Source of the DNA: Dasypus novemcinctus
Taxonomy: Eukaryota; Chordata; Mammalia; Cingulata; Dasypodidae
Assembly: GCF_030445035.2 (NCBI RefSeq)
Contig: NC_080673.1
Span: forward strand, 157,414,216 to 157,478,215
Direction of reading: 5' to 3'
Length of the DNA: 64,000 nucleotides
Shown here: in pieces, positions 47,672-60,237 of the stretch
How positions within the stretch are numbered: position 1 is the stretch's first letter
How the letters are laid out: the number at the start of each line of letters is the position of its first letter
Notes under the pieces: model-generated
Told to the model about the DNA's origin: nothing
What the model saw: only the letters and a program-made list of their open reading frames with translations
Databases searched by the model: none
Position numbers and translations under genes: made by a program

Positions 47672-47816
47672 GTCTTGGGAGCTAATGACCACAACATGGT
47701 TGATGGCTGTGCGCAGAAACTGACAACTGCTAAACTTCTTCAGTTCCTTTTGTTGGTCCTGATTCCATGTATCTGTGCTCTCACTGTCCTGCTAGTGAAC
47801 CTGCTTTCTGTTTTTG
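47672..47816 (+). CDS. CORIN: CORIN exon 2: juxtamembrane tail and transmembrane helix
   Basis: A 145-nt exon after TTTGACTTTAG and before GTGAGT. It encodes VLGANDHNMVDGCAQKLTTA, then KLLQFLLLVLIPCICALTVL and LVNLLSVFG, with the last Gly split across the junction. The LLVLIPCICAL core is identical to what I recall of human and mouse corin, making this a confident call. Corin is a type II membrane protein, so this single helix is both signal and anchor. It starts in phase 0, fitting the first exon at 13912 and the end of the alternative exon at 14465. The human tail motif DDNN reads NDHN here. An Asn lies near the outer end of the helix (LLVNLL). Confidence 0.95.
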
Positions 47817-50800
47817 GTGAGTGATACCGTCACTAAAGAAAAATGAGGTTAAAATTAAAATTAGCAGGATATATGAATGATTCCTACCTACCCCTTATTT
47901 AACCTAAATATAATTTCAATGAGAGGCTGATCTGTTGACTATCTCATAGAAATCTGCAATCCCAGTCAACACTGTAATCATTTTATTGGTTATGATTATT
48001 AATATTAATTAATGGATGAATTAATTTGGAAATATTTACAGAGTGATTGTAAGGTAGTGGGCATTGTAAAAGATGCTGGGAACACAAAAATAGTTCAATT
48101 AATCCTTTCTTAGGATCTCATAGTTGAGAGGGAGAGAATTATTACACAAGGCAACATGGGTTAATGTAGGAAAGGTTCTTTAGAGGCAGTCAAAAAGGCT
48201 TCACAGAGTTAACATTTTAACCTTTAGAACTAAGTTAACTGAATGCAGTAGTGTGGAGATCATATTTAGTAGAGAAAATACTAAGTACAAAAGTAAGACC
48301 CAGTATAAAGATGGAGATGGACTTGCAAGACTGGTGAGAGATAAACTGATAAAGTCCTAAGGGTTTGGGCTTTATTATCTGGGTTATTGATTTTCAAACA
48401 CCATTCCATGGAACCCAAGGTTCTGAGAAGGAGACTCCAAGATTGCATAAATGTTTGCTTTGATGTTCATTTTAAAGAGTAGATCTCAAACATATACTCA
48501 AACTATATGTTAGAGGCCAAATTTGAACAAACTGGAGTTCAGGAACCCAGTATTTTGTGCTGGTGTTATAATTCACTTGTATATCAATCTTGCTGTTGCT
48601 CATTAAATGGACAATATTCTCAGTTTGAAAGGTGCATTGGTTAAAAAACCTATTATCATTTGTAACTACCTATCAATATGAATTAAAAAAATTTCAAACA
48701 ATACTACCTATTATCATGCATTGGCTTATAATAAGATATACAGAGAGGCAGGAAACTTATGAAGTAAATTAATCCCAATAAAATACAATTTGTATCTATT
48801 TGTAGGTATTAGACTCTTGTATGATATTTATTAGAAAATGATATTTATCTGCTAAAAATGTTTGAAAACCACTGCTATGGGTTATGGGTTACCATTGGAG
48901 GATTTCCTCAAGTGGGGAGAAACCTGATCATGTTTGCATTTGCAAAAGATATGTCTAGACACATTATAGAGGTTTGGAAGTAGAAAGAAATGAAGGCAGG
49001 GAGATCAATTTGGTACTCTATACTGGGTTCAAGTAAAAGATAATGAGGGTTTGAATTAAGCCATTTACTGGATTAAAAAAAAACAGATATCATGGCTGGT
49101 TGGAGTTTGGTGTGAGGGTAAGGGAGGAGTCCAGGCTGAATCCCAGATTTCTTTGGCAGTTTGGGCAACTGGCTTGATTTTGGCACCATGTATCAATGTT
49201 GGAATTAAAGGTGGAGGAGCAGGATGCAGGTAGTTAGAAGGCGGATTGTTGAGTTTGGTTTGGACACATTAAGGTAGAGACATTTGTGGAAACACCAAAT
49301 TCAGGGAATCATGTATTACATGCCTTTATCTTGTGCAAATTCAAGTGTAGGCTGGGCTGAGAGCTCCTTCGCCCATGAGAACTCCAACATGTTGCCTTTC
49401 AGAGGGAATTTCTGGGGAAATTTTGAGTACATATGGTTTTTGCCTCCTGTGCTGACTCTAGAACCTAACTCCCACCCTGCTGTTGCGTGTCTGAATCTAG
49501 AGGTATCCGGAAGGAAAGATGTGAAGGGAGTCCTAGGTTACAGTTGTGAATCTGGGTGTCTTGATGGTAGCTGAAGCAGGAAGAGGCGATAAACTGGACA
49601 GAGAAAGTATATGGGTTAAAAACTGAGGCCAAAGCCCAGGACTGAAGGTGCAGACAGAGAAAGAGGAAGAAGCAAGAGACAGGGTGGTCGGTCAGAGAGG
49701 AAGGAAAGGAACCTGGAGACGGTGGGTGTCACAGAAGTGGAGGGAGGAGAGGCATGTCAGAGGCAGAGGGTGACCACGTAAGAGGAGGATAGAAAATATG
49801 CCTCAGGATAGGAAAGCTGCAGCTTTTCCATCAGAGTTTTGTTGTCTGCCCCACATCCTGCCATGTGAGGTCTGCTCTCAGGCTAAAGGCCATAAAAATA
49901 CTGAAACTCACCTCTGCCATTTCCAGAATCTGACTGTTTTTGTTCTCTTTCCAGTGCCTTCCGGTAGATGCTTTTTTGTGTTTTTTTCCAGAATTTATGG
50001 TTATCTCTGGAAGAGGCTGTCTGGTAGGAGCTTACTTAGCCACACAACTAATTGTCATTTTCAAAATATGATACAGTGCTCCATGGTTCACACACACTGA
50101 AGAATATTTCCTATCATTCTCATGGTTCAGTGCTAATAGAAATTTAAAACACATTTTTAAGTATCTTGTACTTAGAGGCCTCTGAGTAGTGGAGGAATGT
50201 TATTAAATCCATGCTTTAAGCATGCTATTTTTGTCACTCATACATGGGATAAGGGAGACTACCAATTTGTAACCACCTGTAAGTGCTCTTTTGGCTTTAT
50301 CTAAGTAAGCTTTGGAAAGTGGGGGTTTCCCCCACACATCTTTTTAGTATTCTTTTTGTGGGTTCTGCACAAGATGGTATGATGAAAACATACTGAAGTC
50401 ATATCCACCCAAATAAAATTTGCTTTTTTGTATATGAGATGTGTATTGAAATGAACAATAAAACCATTTTATATCTTTGTTTAAAACCTCATTAAATTCT
50501 CCTTACTTTGGAAATGTTCTGTTTGGCTCACATTTATATCACCATGATCTTTCAAAGTTTTGTGTTTAGCTCTGAGTATGTAAGGGTTGCTAAGGGCTGC
50601 TGGGATGTCAGTTTTATATAAATAAGAGGAGCTCTAGTTTCAAAAAGCAAAGATATAATAGTGAGAAGATTATTGATTAGGAAAGGTAATAAGAAACTTA
50701 TACTAATGAACAAAGACACATTATGTCTAATTTTGTCTGTTTGGCCTAGCATGACTGAAGTAAGATGGTAAACATTTTTGAAGATAATAGAATTGGATTT

Positions 50801-51119
50801 TTTGAATAATTATTTTACCAGCAGGAAATAGATGAGAGGAGTAGCAAATAACTTCTCAGCCCACCCCTGTAAACTACAGCTGGAACTTCAAAGGTTTAGT
50901 TTAGCTTAGTCTGGTTTAGTTTAGTTTTGTATTTCAAACTGGGCAGATAGTCTGAGCTGTCAATATGGTTCCAAAGATTTGGACTCTAAAAGGAGGAGTC
51001 AGGTTTTTGGAAGAAATTGAAAGAAAATGAAAAAATGAGAACATTATATCTAGGAGTTTTCTTCTTTACAGTCTCGTACTGATGCGCCATATGACAGAGA
51101 AGTATGAACATGTAACTTA

Positions 51120-51265
51120 GCAGGTTTAGGGTCTCAAGCTTCCATTTTCTAGATGTGTAACTTTAGGTAAGATACTTCACCTCATTTGTAACATAAAAAC
51201 TCTTAGTCATTTCACAGTATTGTGGGAGTCAAATGAAACAATACTTACGAAAATGCTTTTACAGA
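51120..51265 (+). mobile_element. MIR SINE fragment
   Basis: It contains TGTAACTTTAGGTAAGATAC, TTCACCTCATTTGTAACATA and GGGAGTCAAATGAAACAATA, the central-right part of a MIR. Confidence 0.6.
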
Positions 51266-51814
51266 TGATAAAATTCATTATGAAATTAAGGAATTGGTTT
51301 TTATTTGCTTATGAATATAATGATTATGAATATTAGATGATTATTTTAACAAATAGTTCTATCACACCGAAAAATCAATTGACTAAAAGATTGGTCATTT
51401 TAACTTGATCCATAAGATCTAAACCTTTGTACCATGACCCTTTGTCATAGTAATCTAACCCCATTAACGGAGCCATTGCTGTGGATTTGCAATGGCTCAG
51501 TTGGATTTGCAACATGGTGGCAAGTTTCACGACTTCGGCAAAAACCTGAGCATAGCTTTCCAGAGGTTTAATTCATTTCTTATAATGAGCTAAACCTGCA
51601 GCAGGTTTTGTTGTTGCCCTGTGGCTACAGGGTAAGCCTATGCCTTGGTGTGCTTTATCAGAGGTTGAACTGATACCTGCCTTAAGTATGTATATAGACA
51701 CATACACACATATTATATGTTATGTATTACATGTATGCAACATTTAAAACTATTCTGATATATTGAGAAACATTTAAAATAAATAAAGTTGTAGATATAA
51801 TTTATTATTCTTTC

Positions 51815-51975
51815 CTCTAACAAACATTTACTGAGTGCCCATTGAGCAACGCAGCGTGCTATAGACATTGGGTACAGCATTGAATAAAGCAGGTGCTGAA
51901 CTGGCTCTCCCAGCCTCCACAGTCCAGTAGGAGAAAGGCATTAAACAAATGATCATGTAATTAATTAATTGCAGC
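51815..51975 (-). mobile_element. L2 LINE fragment, antisense
   Basis: The plus strand has ACAAACATTTACTGAGTGCC, GGGTACAGCATTGAATAAAG and CAGTCCAGTAGGAGAAAGG, the reversed L2 3' end. Confidence 0.7.
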
Positions 51976-52189
51976 AGAAGAAACTGCTGAATGGGAAGAG
52001 ACAGTGTGCTGAGAGCTTATGACAGGGCACCTAAACTGCTCTGAGGTAAGGAACGCCTTCCCTGAGGGAATGACACTTAATAGGAAATCTACACTAAGGA
52101 TGGTGGAGCAAGGGAATGACAGGGTCTGACTGGGCCTTGTAAAAGATGGCTGATGGGTATGGGGAAAGGCAGGAAGAGATGAGAGGTGG

Positions 52190-52505
52190 AGGCGTCTTTG
52201 GGACATGGAGCTGCCCTGGATGGTGCTTCAGGGGCAATCACCGGACATTGTAAATCCTCACAGGGCCCACTGGATGGAATGGGGGAGAGTATGGGCCATG
52301 ATGTGGACCATTGACCATGAGGTGCAGAGATGCCCAAAGATGTACTTGCCAAATGCAATGGATGTGTCATGATGATGGGAAGGAGTGTTGCTGGGGGGGG
52401 GGGGGGGGGGGGGGAGAGGTGGGGTGGGGGTGGTGGGGTTGAATGGGACCTCATATATATATATTTTTAATGTAATATTATTACAAAGTCAATAAAAAAA
52501 AAAAG
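52190..52505 (+). mobile_element. Xenarthran LINE-1-like 3' end, plus strand
   Basis: From about 52198 it matches the complement of 30500-30745: GGGACATGGAGCTGCCCTGG, CACCGGACATTGTAAATCC, GCCCACTGGATGGAATGG, ACCATGAGGTGCAGAGATGC. It then has a 22-G run (52393-52414), GGGACCTCATATATATAT and a CAATAAAAAAAAAAA tail. It is 5'-truncated to about 300 bp, all within 3' UTR. A poorly matching possible duplication (GGCGTCTTTGG and GATGCCTTTGG) flanks it. Confidence 0.8.
52393..52414 (+). repeat. Poly-G run (22 G) in LINE-1-like 3' UTR
   Basis: Twenty-two consecutive G followed by AGAGGTGGGGTGGGGGTGG. It lies where LINE-1 3' UTRs carry a polypurine tract, and is capable of forming G-quadruplex DNA. 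Confidence 0.85.
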
Positions 52506-53359
52506 ATGCCTTTGGCAGCTGTGTGGAGAAAGGGTTGAAGTGTGGGGAGTGGGGCAGGGAAAAACAAATGAGGGGTTAGTGCAGGAGTCCTACAGGTGTG
52601 GCGCTTGGGGGTATGTTCTCCACTGACGTTTTCAAACCATTGTTCACCTTAATTTCACCCAAGTTATGGCCCAAAGTCTTGTTAGAATACTCCTAACTTC
52701 TCTCCTAGGTTGTTGAAGACTTGGTTTTAAAAAGTTCTTCTACTTTTCTTTGTTTTAGCCATGACCTAATAAGGCATAGCCTACATGTACTGGTTTTAAT
52801 GCTATGAATGGACTATGCCTCCCTCTGTGTGGCCCATGAATTTGTATTTTCACCATGTGATGAAGAAGAAAGAAAAATTATAGTGGGGGAGAGTATTGAA
52901 AATAGGGCAAACAGTCCATTTTTCTTGACCCCAAGAGAAACATTCATACTGAAAAGCTCGATGAGCTGTAGGTCATTGCATTTAACAGTTTTTCCTCTTT
53001 GCAAAATTCTTAGCCGCTTGCAGCTTTTATGAGAATTTGGAATGGGAAGAATCTTAACTTCCTAACTTATAATACTGTATTTTGAATATTAGTTTAAAGG
53101 GAGGACCTCTCAGACCCTTAGTTCCCAGAGAATAAAGTCTAAAGTCCTTAAACCAAAATTTGAGATTCTTTATGTTCTTTCATGCTCTGACTCCACATGA
53201 GCTACTTAAATCTTCAAATTCTTTTAATAAATCTGACTTTCCAGTGCAGAATATCCTTATTGACATAGGGTCCTCAAACTTGATGGTACTTTTTCTTTAA
53301 CTTCTCAGGTCTGAGGTTCCATGTTCTGTGTAAAGTTTTTTTGAAATTGTAATCTACAG

Positions 53360-53485
53360 CCTTAGTGTGCAGTGTGGTCAATGGACCAGCAGCGTCAGTA
53401 GCACCAAGGAGTTTGTGAGACATGTGGCATCTCAGGTGCCACTCAGACCTGTCAAATCTGCATTCTAACAAGATCCCCCATGATT
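53360..53485. mobile_element. MER5A-type DNA transposon
   Basis: It contains TGTGGTCAATGGACCAGCAG, CGTCAGTAGCACCAAGGAG and GTCAAATCTGCATTCTAACA, then AAGATCCCCCATGATTCC, matching MER5A blocks. Confidence 0.65.
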
Positions 53486-53984
53486 CCTGTGCTTCATTTA
53501 GTCCTCAACCCACTGCGATCTGATCAATCTGATATCACCTTCTTTCCCATCCTTTCCATACTACCAAATTTGTTTATGTATTTTTACCGAAGCCACCAAT
53601 GTCATTTTATCTAATGTACAGCATCTGAAACTAACGTCTATTTGAACACATTGAAATGAAGAACCTATGCTTTGCCTCTGTGTGTGTTTACATCCATTCA
53701 TGATGAGCATGTTCATTGTTGGTGTTGGTACCAGCTATGTTCTCTTCCTTTCAGTGGCAACACCTGGGTATGATCTTGCTCAGTGTTGACACATGTTTCT
53801 TCTGGAAACACTCTTCTGCCTTATCATCATATTATCCCTTCTAGTTTCCTTCTATCTCTTTGGCTGTTCATTCTCAGTCTCCTTGACCTAGTCTTTATCC
53901 ATTAAATGTTGGGGTGTTGTCCAAAGTTCTCCTCTCTCTTATACCCTTATCTCTCTTAGCAACGTCATCCATTCCCATGGCTTA

Positions 53985-54235
53985 GTTCATCATTCCTGAA
54001 TTCCACAAATACTGAGGCCTACACAGATGCCAGGCACTCTGCTGGATGATTGGGAAACAGACATGCAAAATATACTTCCTGTCTTCAAAGAGGTGGACAA
54101 GCAAACAGACAATTCTACTTCCATTTCTATGTGTTATGATATAAGCAATATAAGCTTTGGGAGCACAAAGGAGGGATAACTTTGTAAGGGAGTCTAGCAA
54201 GGCATTCCGGAGGAAATGTTTAGATCTACCTTCTG
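53985..54235 (-). mobile_element. L2 LINE fragment, antisense
   Basis: The plus strand shows AATTCCACAAATACTGAGGC, AGATGCCAGGCACTCTGC and TGATTGGGAAACAGACATGC, a reversed L2 3' end. Confidence 0.6.
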
Positions 54236-54287
54236 AGCTCCAGATTTAGTTTTTCTTTTTCCTTGAATGTTTCACAGGCATTTTAAA

Positions 54288-54592
54288 CTCAATTAATTAA
54301 TTAATTAATTAATTAATTTTTATTTATTCCCCCCTCCCCCCTTTGCAGCTTGCTTGCTGTCTCCTCTCTGTGTCCCTTTGCTGTATGCTTTTCTGTGTTT
54401 TTGCTTGTCTCCCTTTCTGTTGCATCACCTTGCTGAGTTGGTTCTCTGTGGCACTGGCGGGGCAGACCGGTGGCTCTCTGCAGTGTGCAGGTGAGCCTGT
54501 CTTCACAAGGAGGCCCTGGGACGTGAACCCAGGGCCTTCCATATGATAGACAGGAGCCCAACTAATTGAGCCACAGCCACTTCCCTCAATTT
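54288..54592 (-). mobile_element. DAS-type SINE, minus strand, with expanded (AATT)n tail
   Basis: The plus strand starts with (AATT)n at 54290-54318, then TTTATTTATTCCCCCCTCCC and a reversed SINE body ending in CCTTCCATATGATAGACAGG and TTGAGCCACAGCCAC. CTCAATT at 54288 and CTCAATTT at 54585 are a plausible short duplication. The GC-rich middle of other copies is missing, so this is a shorter subfamily. Confidence 0.75.
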
Positions 54593-55089
54593 ATTTTTAA
54601 CAACCACAACAGTAACAAGAAAAACAAGCTCCTATAAATCTACTTTTCATTATTATCAATTGTATCAGTCAGGATAATCTAAATTATGCCATATAACAAA
54701 CAGTCCTAAAATATTAGTGGTTTAGAAACAACAGCAGTTTATTTCTCATTCATGCTACATGCCCTTTGAAAGATGGCAGGGGGATTCTCTGCTCATCAGA
54801 GTCTTTAGGGATAAGTTGATGGACCAGCCACCATCATGATTTTTTGTGGTCTCTGTACCTAAGAAAAATAAAGTGCTCTTGAGGCTCTTATATCAGCAAC
54901 TAAATGCATTTGCCTAATATGGATACTTTTTAGTTTCACTTATTGACCTGAACTTCACAAGGCCCCACCCAAAAGGCCAGGAAATGCAGTCCAATCTTGT
55001 TTCCCAGCAGAATGGGAAAATATTGGAAATATTTGATAAATATGCCTACTATACCACTCTCATTTGGGGATACCTTCATTTACCAACTC

Positions 55090-55760
55090 ATTTTAGCCTG
55101 AAACCTTGAAAAGACTGTCAACCATTTCCCTCACCTCCATGATTTTGCCTCTAAAACTTGCCCATAAAGTTCCTTTGTCCTCACTGTACTTGCCTTGGAT
55201 TAGGCCTTACTTTTCTTCCACTTGGACTATTGTAATAGTTTTCTAACTATTCTTTGGATTTTACCCCTTTCCAGCCTTATCCTGTTGCCAGAGTGTTTAT
55301 TCTAATAATACTTTGCCCTACTTAAGACCCTTCAAACATTCCACATCATAGCAAGATAAATTCAAAACCCTTACCAGCGCCTATCCTTTAGAATCTGGCT
55401 TCAGCTCTCTTTCCAGCCTTTTCTATCGCTAGTCTCCTGTGAACTAGCCATGTTTATTTCTTGGTACTAGGCTCTTCCATATCTCCAACCTCCCCCCTCC
55501 CCTTTGCTCTTTCTATAAAATTACTTCCTCCCTATTACCCCACCCTCATCTTCTCCACCAGGACTTTTCTCAAGTCTGTTCATCTTTAAGGTTTAAGTTG
55601 AGGATCATTCTCCTCTAAGAACTCTTTCCTGACTTTTCCAAATGGAATTATTGCTACATCTCTACTTGCCATCAGATTGCCCTGTGCATATCATTCTCAA
55701 AGCACTTATATTATAACATAGTTTGTATTTTTTAAATTACATGTTTACATTCCCCAATTA
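55090..55760 (+). mobile_element. L2 LINE fragment, long
   Basis: Successive L2 blocks are recognisable: ACATTCCACATCATAGCAAG, ATCTGGCTTCAGCTCTC, TTCCAGCCTTTTCTATCGC and GAACTCTTTCCTGACTTTTC, then CATATCATTCTCAAAGCAC. At about 670 bp it is the longest ancient LINE piece in the window. Confidence 0.65.
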
Positions 55761-55944
55761 ATCAATAAGCATCTGTTTGCTAAGGACTTCTTACTAAACT
55801 TTGTGATCTTAACTGAGAGTAAATACAAATTTCCTGACACATAGAAGATGCAAGAGTTAAAAATATAAGAAATTATTTTAAAATCACCTCATAGGAAGAT
55901 AAGTTCTACAAGGATATGCTTGTAGATTTCTAATTTTCTAGTTA

Positions 55945-56342
55945 CTAAAACAAATACCATACAATGAGTTGCCTTGACAAGAATTTATTGGCTTACAATT
56001 TCAGAGGCTAGAAAGCTTGCTTCCTCCTGGGGTTAGTATCTTTTGGCTAGAGAGCAGTCTTTGGGGTTCCTTGGCTTTTCCATCACATGATAATGCACTT
56101 CCTCTTCTGTGTTGCATTGCCTTCCAGCTTCTGGCTGCTCCCAGTTGCCTCTCTGTGTCCAATTTTCTCTGCTTATTATGAATTCAGCTATATTTAATGA
56201 ATGCCTGTCCTCATCCAGTTTGGGCACACCCCAACTAATAATATCTTCAGAGGTTCTATTTACTATGGTTCACTCTCACAAGACCAAGGGTTGGGACCAG
56301 AATATGGCTGTTGTGGGGGACAGGATTCAATCCCCAACAGTT
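55945..56342 (-). mobile_element. MaLR/ERVL-type LTR-like element, antisense
   Basis: Blocks AAGAATTTATTGGCTTACAA, CTGTCCTCATCCAGTTTGGG, TCTTCAGAGGTTCTATTTAC and GGGGGACAGGATTCAATCCC follow the same order as the copy at 1722-2250. Confidence 0.6.
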
Positions 56343-56390
56343 GATAATACTTTTTAGCCTGTATACTTTGTCCGGGGTGGAAAGGGTATT

Positions 56391-56428
56391 TGTGTGTGTG
56401 CTTATGTGTGTGAATGTGTGTATGTGTG
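56391..56428. repeat. TG-rich simple repeat
   Basis: A run of TGTGTGTG-type units interrupted by CTTA and AA, in CORIN intron 2. Confidence 0.7.
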
Positions 56429-56574
56429 ATACCCCAATTCAGTTCTTGAGCAAGTTAATTAATCTTTTTAAGTTTCAGTTTCCTCTTCCCTAAAACTCCA
56501 TAAAAGAGGTCCAATTATAGACATCTGTCTAACAAGATTGTTAGTTCACTCAATGTCTTACAGTGAAGGCACTT

Positions 56575-57050
56575 AGCGGGGTGCCTGTATTATTTTCCTA
56601 TTGCTGCTGTGACAAATTACTACAAGCTCAGTGGCTTAAAACAACAAGAATTGTTAAAATCCTGCAATTCCATAGATCACAAGTCGAAAATGAGTCTCAC
56701 TGGACTAAAATCAAGATGTCAGCAGGGCTGCATTCCTTTTGGAGGTACTAGGGAAGAATCTGTTTCCTTGCCTTTTCCAGCTTCTGGAGGCTTCCCATAT
56801 TCTTGCCTTGTGGCCCCTTCCATCTTCAAAGCCAGCCGTGGCCCACTGAACCTTGCTCATGCTACATCACTCTGACACATACACTCTTGCCTTCTCTGGG
56901 CTGACCTGGATAGTGCAGGATCATCTCCCCACCTCAAGATCCTCAACCACATCTGCAAAGTCCCTTTAGCCTTCACACAAGACATTTGAGGCAACATTTT
57001 CATAAGTTCTGGAAATTAGGATTTGTACATAATATTTTGCTTACCACAGT
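56575..57050 (-). mobile_element. Old LTR-like repeat, antisense
   Basis: It has the widely seen order TATTTTCCTATTGCTGCTGT, CAGTGGCTTAAAACAACAAG, TCAAGATGTCAGCAGGGCTG and TTTCCTTGCCTTTTCCAGCT. This is a common mammalian interspersed repeat I take to be MaLR/ERVL-like, without naming a subfamily. Confidence 0.5.
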
Positions 57051-57384
57051 ACCTGAACCACTGCAAGTGGCCAGTTAAGTTTGGCCATTATTGGAATTTT
57101 AGATATTTTTTATATTTCTTAAACATTATAATATATTCTTTTGTTACAGAGCTGAATCTCTGAGCCATGAAACCTTGATACAATGTGACCTTCCATTAGT
57201 AACTTAGCAGGGAAGAGCTATAGTTCTTTCACTCCAAAAGTGGGTTACATGTTTCACTTTTGGAAATTTCATTGTGATGCTGGGATGCACTTGTAGGAAA
57301 AGGAAATTAGTATTTATTTAAAAGTACCTTAGTAGCCCCAAGGAAGACAATTTTCCTATTATTACTATCATTGTATAGTCATGA

Positions 57385-57650
57385 CTGATTTGGAGAACTG
57401 ACCATGTGCCAGGCACTGTTCCAAGTGTTTATATCTGTTTATATGAACTCATTTAACCCTAACAGCCAGCCCCATGGGAGGTAGGAACTTTTAGTTTCCT
57501 TATTTTGTGACAATTTCAGGGTTAATAAATGGAAGAGATGGGATTTAAATCCAGGTAGTCAGGATTTCAGGATTAGGAGATGGTGGTGATGGGATTTAAA
57601 TCCAGATGGTCAGGTACTAGTACCTGTGTTTTTAACCACAGTGCTATAAA
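57385..57650 (+). mobile_element. MIR-superfamily fragment with internal tandem duplication
   Basis: CATGTGCCAGGCACTGTTCC and CCCATGGGAGGTAGGAAC place it in the MIR group. Within it, GATGGGATTTAAATCCAG occurs at 57537 and again at 57588, each followed by a GTCAGG, giving a 51-bp tandem step. Confidence 0.55.
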
Positions 57651-58538
57651 AATAGGAATGAGGAAAAGGAGAGAGCAATATTGAAAGAATGAACATTGTA
57701 CTTCGGGTTAATTGCTCTCCACATTTTTATAGCTGTCATGGTACAGCTTGAGAGTGTTTAATATTATTGAGTTCTAAATTTTGTGGTTTTTAGAAAATGC
57801 ATAATAGCCAACCAATTGTGAACTGGTCAGTTTCTAGAGATGCTTGAAAATGAGTTGTCCAGTGAGTTCTGTCATTTAAATACAGGTCCTTTGGGTTGTT
57901 CCCTCTCTTTCTCTCTTTCCAAAATATACTCGAGGAACATTAGCTGCAGCAACCACCGTCTATTATTTTTTCTCCATTCTACCAAGCTGCTGTCATACAC
58001 AGGGTTGCAGGGCAAGGGAGGTGACTTTTTTTAGAGAGGCATTATCCAAGTCAGCGCCTGCTAGATAAGAAAGTCAATGTTTCAGGGGACTTCTTAGTGT
58101 AAGCAGATGTTACCAACACTTTCAGCACTGTGATTAGGTGAAAAAAGTAAAGGAAAGATTATTAATAAGGCCAGTCATTACAAACAAACTTAAAAACCAG
58201 CTGGTTTTGAAATATTTCCTACAATAAGGAATCCCTTTTCAGTGAGTTACTCAGAGGTAAAACAGTGAAGAATTGGCATTTGCCACCAGTATGGTAACAG
58301 AACTGGATGCTGACTCATAAGGCTTAGCATGGTAAGTAAATTTACACTGTGGGTCTTATACATCCATGACAGTCACATTCGTGGAAATAGCCTGCTATGT
58401 GGAAAATCTCTTTATACAAAAATAAGCAAAGAAAGGAGATGAGCCAACAAATCTTCACAGTAGTGAAATTATATCTAATGGATTGGCAAATTTCTCCTTG
58501 TGTGAATCAAAGGTATTTCATATAGTAACCAAGCCTAT

Positions 58539-58982
58539 CACACATATTTATTTATTAATTTTTAAGGTTTATTTATTTCTCTTCCCTTCCCTCTGCCACC
58601 CCACTGTCTGCTCTCTGTGTCCATTCTCTGTGTGTTCTTCTGTGTCTGCTGGCATTCTTAACAGCGGCACCGGGAATCTGTGTCTGTTTTAGTTGCATTG
58701 TCATGCTGTGCCAGCATTTTGTGTATGCGGTGCCACTCCTGGGCAGGCTGTGCTTTTTTTGCATGGGGCAACTCTCCTTGCAGGACACACTCCTTGCACA
58801 TGGGACTCCCCTACACGGGGGACACCCCTGAGTGGCATGGCACTCCTTGTGTGCATCAGCACTGCACATGGGCCAGCTCACCGCATCAGTCAGGAGGCCC
58901 TGGGTTTGAACACTGGACCTCCCATATGGTAGGTGGATACTCTATCAATTGAGCCAAATCTGCTTCCCACACATATTTATTT
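58539..58982 (-). mobile_element. DAS-type SINE, minus strand, with 15-bp perfect target-site duplication
   Basis: Element 58554-58967 has a T-rich tail with (ATTT)n at left and the tRNA-like head at right (CCTCCCATATGGTAGGTGGA, ATTGAGCCAAATCTGC). Perfect copies of CACACATATTTATTT lie at 58539-58553 and 58968-58982. Overlapping reading frames of 79-102 codons are not genes. Confidence 0.85.
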
Positions 58983-60237
58983 TGATTTTGGGTAAATTCT
59001 AAATAATTTTGAAAATCAAGACATTTCACCTTCCTGCATTTTGTGTTTACTCTTATTCACAGACAGTTTGGAGAATGTTACCTGTGTCACATGGTTATGA
59101 TTTAGCTTTGACTCTTCAATGTTTTATTTAGAATCCTTTGGCAGATGAAACTCTTGATCTTAGTTAGCTAGAAAGCAGCTGCTTTTCTATTTTGATTTGT
59201 AGTTAATGTTTTCCAAGTGTCAAGCACATGCACAGAAATTTTTTCCATGACCTGATATTAAACATTTTATTTATATTTCTTTTATTTTTAATGGTCCATG
59301 AGATTGGTTAGAAAAGCAAGAACCAATTAGAGCATTCACTGTAAACGTCTTTAGAAGAACAAATCTACTTTGGGTATTTCTATAGATGGATCATCATCAC
59401 ATTCATTTATTAAAGTTTCATGGCATGCTCAATTACAGTGCTATGTTCTGGAAACAGTATGCTGTCAATTTTGACTGAGGTAAAAATACATGATCTTTTT
59501 CAGAGTTTTGAATAGTTTCTGCATAGAGACAAAGCTAGGTGATTCCCAATAATCTTAGGATTGGGTATTTTGTCAATGAGTACTTTGAGAAAGTGACCAT
59601 TTTGATAATCTTACTTAATGACTTTTTCATTTCTTTTAATTACATTTATAGTTTTTATCAATGAAGAAGATACTTTAATCTTTTATGCACTATAATATAG
59701 CTTTTTTTAGCTTCTATGATATGTCTTGATAAATATATTATCTTAATTATTTTTATTTACATGTTATATATAGTTCATTGAAATTTAGTGCAAAATGTAG
59801 GGAAATACAAGGCTGAAGCCAAGCAGGCACTATTGTGTTCTTTGGTGGCAGATATGGAGATATTTGGAGTATATTGTTCTGGGTGCTGAGTAGCATAAAA
59901 TGATGGGTGAAAATGAGAAAGCAAGAAGGAAATGCTGTAACATGTACCACGTTTTATTTATTTATGATGAGTATCAAGTAATATCACCACATTTTCAGGT
60001 GGATTTGTCCTAAATTCTTGGGTACTAGGAAACATAGTTGGGAGGCTCAGTTTCTAAACCTTAAGCTTTTGAGAAAGCTGTATTTTCATCAGAGGGTCAT
60101 GCGATTTGCAGCAGAATGGAAACTCTATTGGTCTTCCCATTGGAGGGGTATTTGAAGTAGCTTTCTCTCTGTGCTTGTTTGGATGGACTGAGATATGGGA
60201 AAGTAGCTGTAGGGTTTCCTTAATGTGTATATCTATA

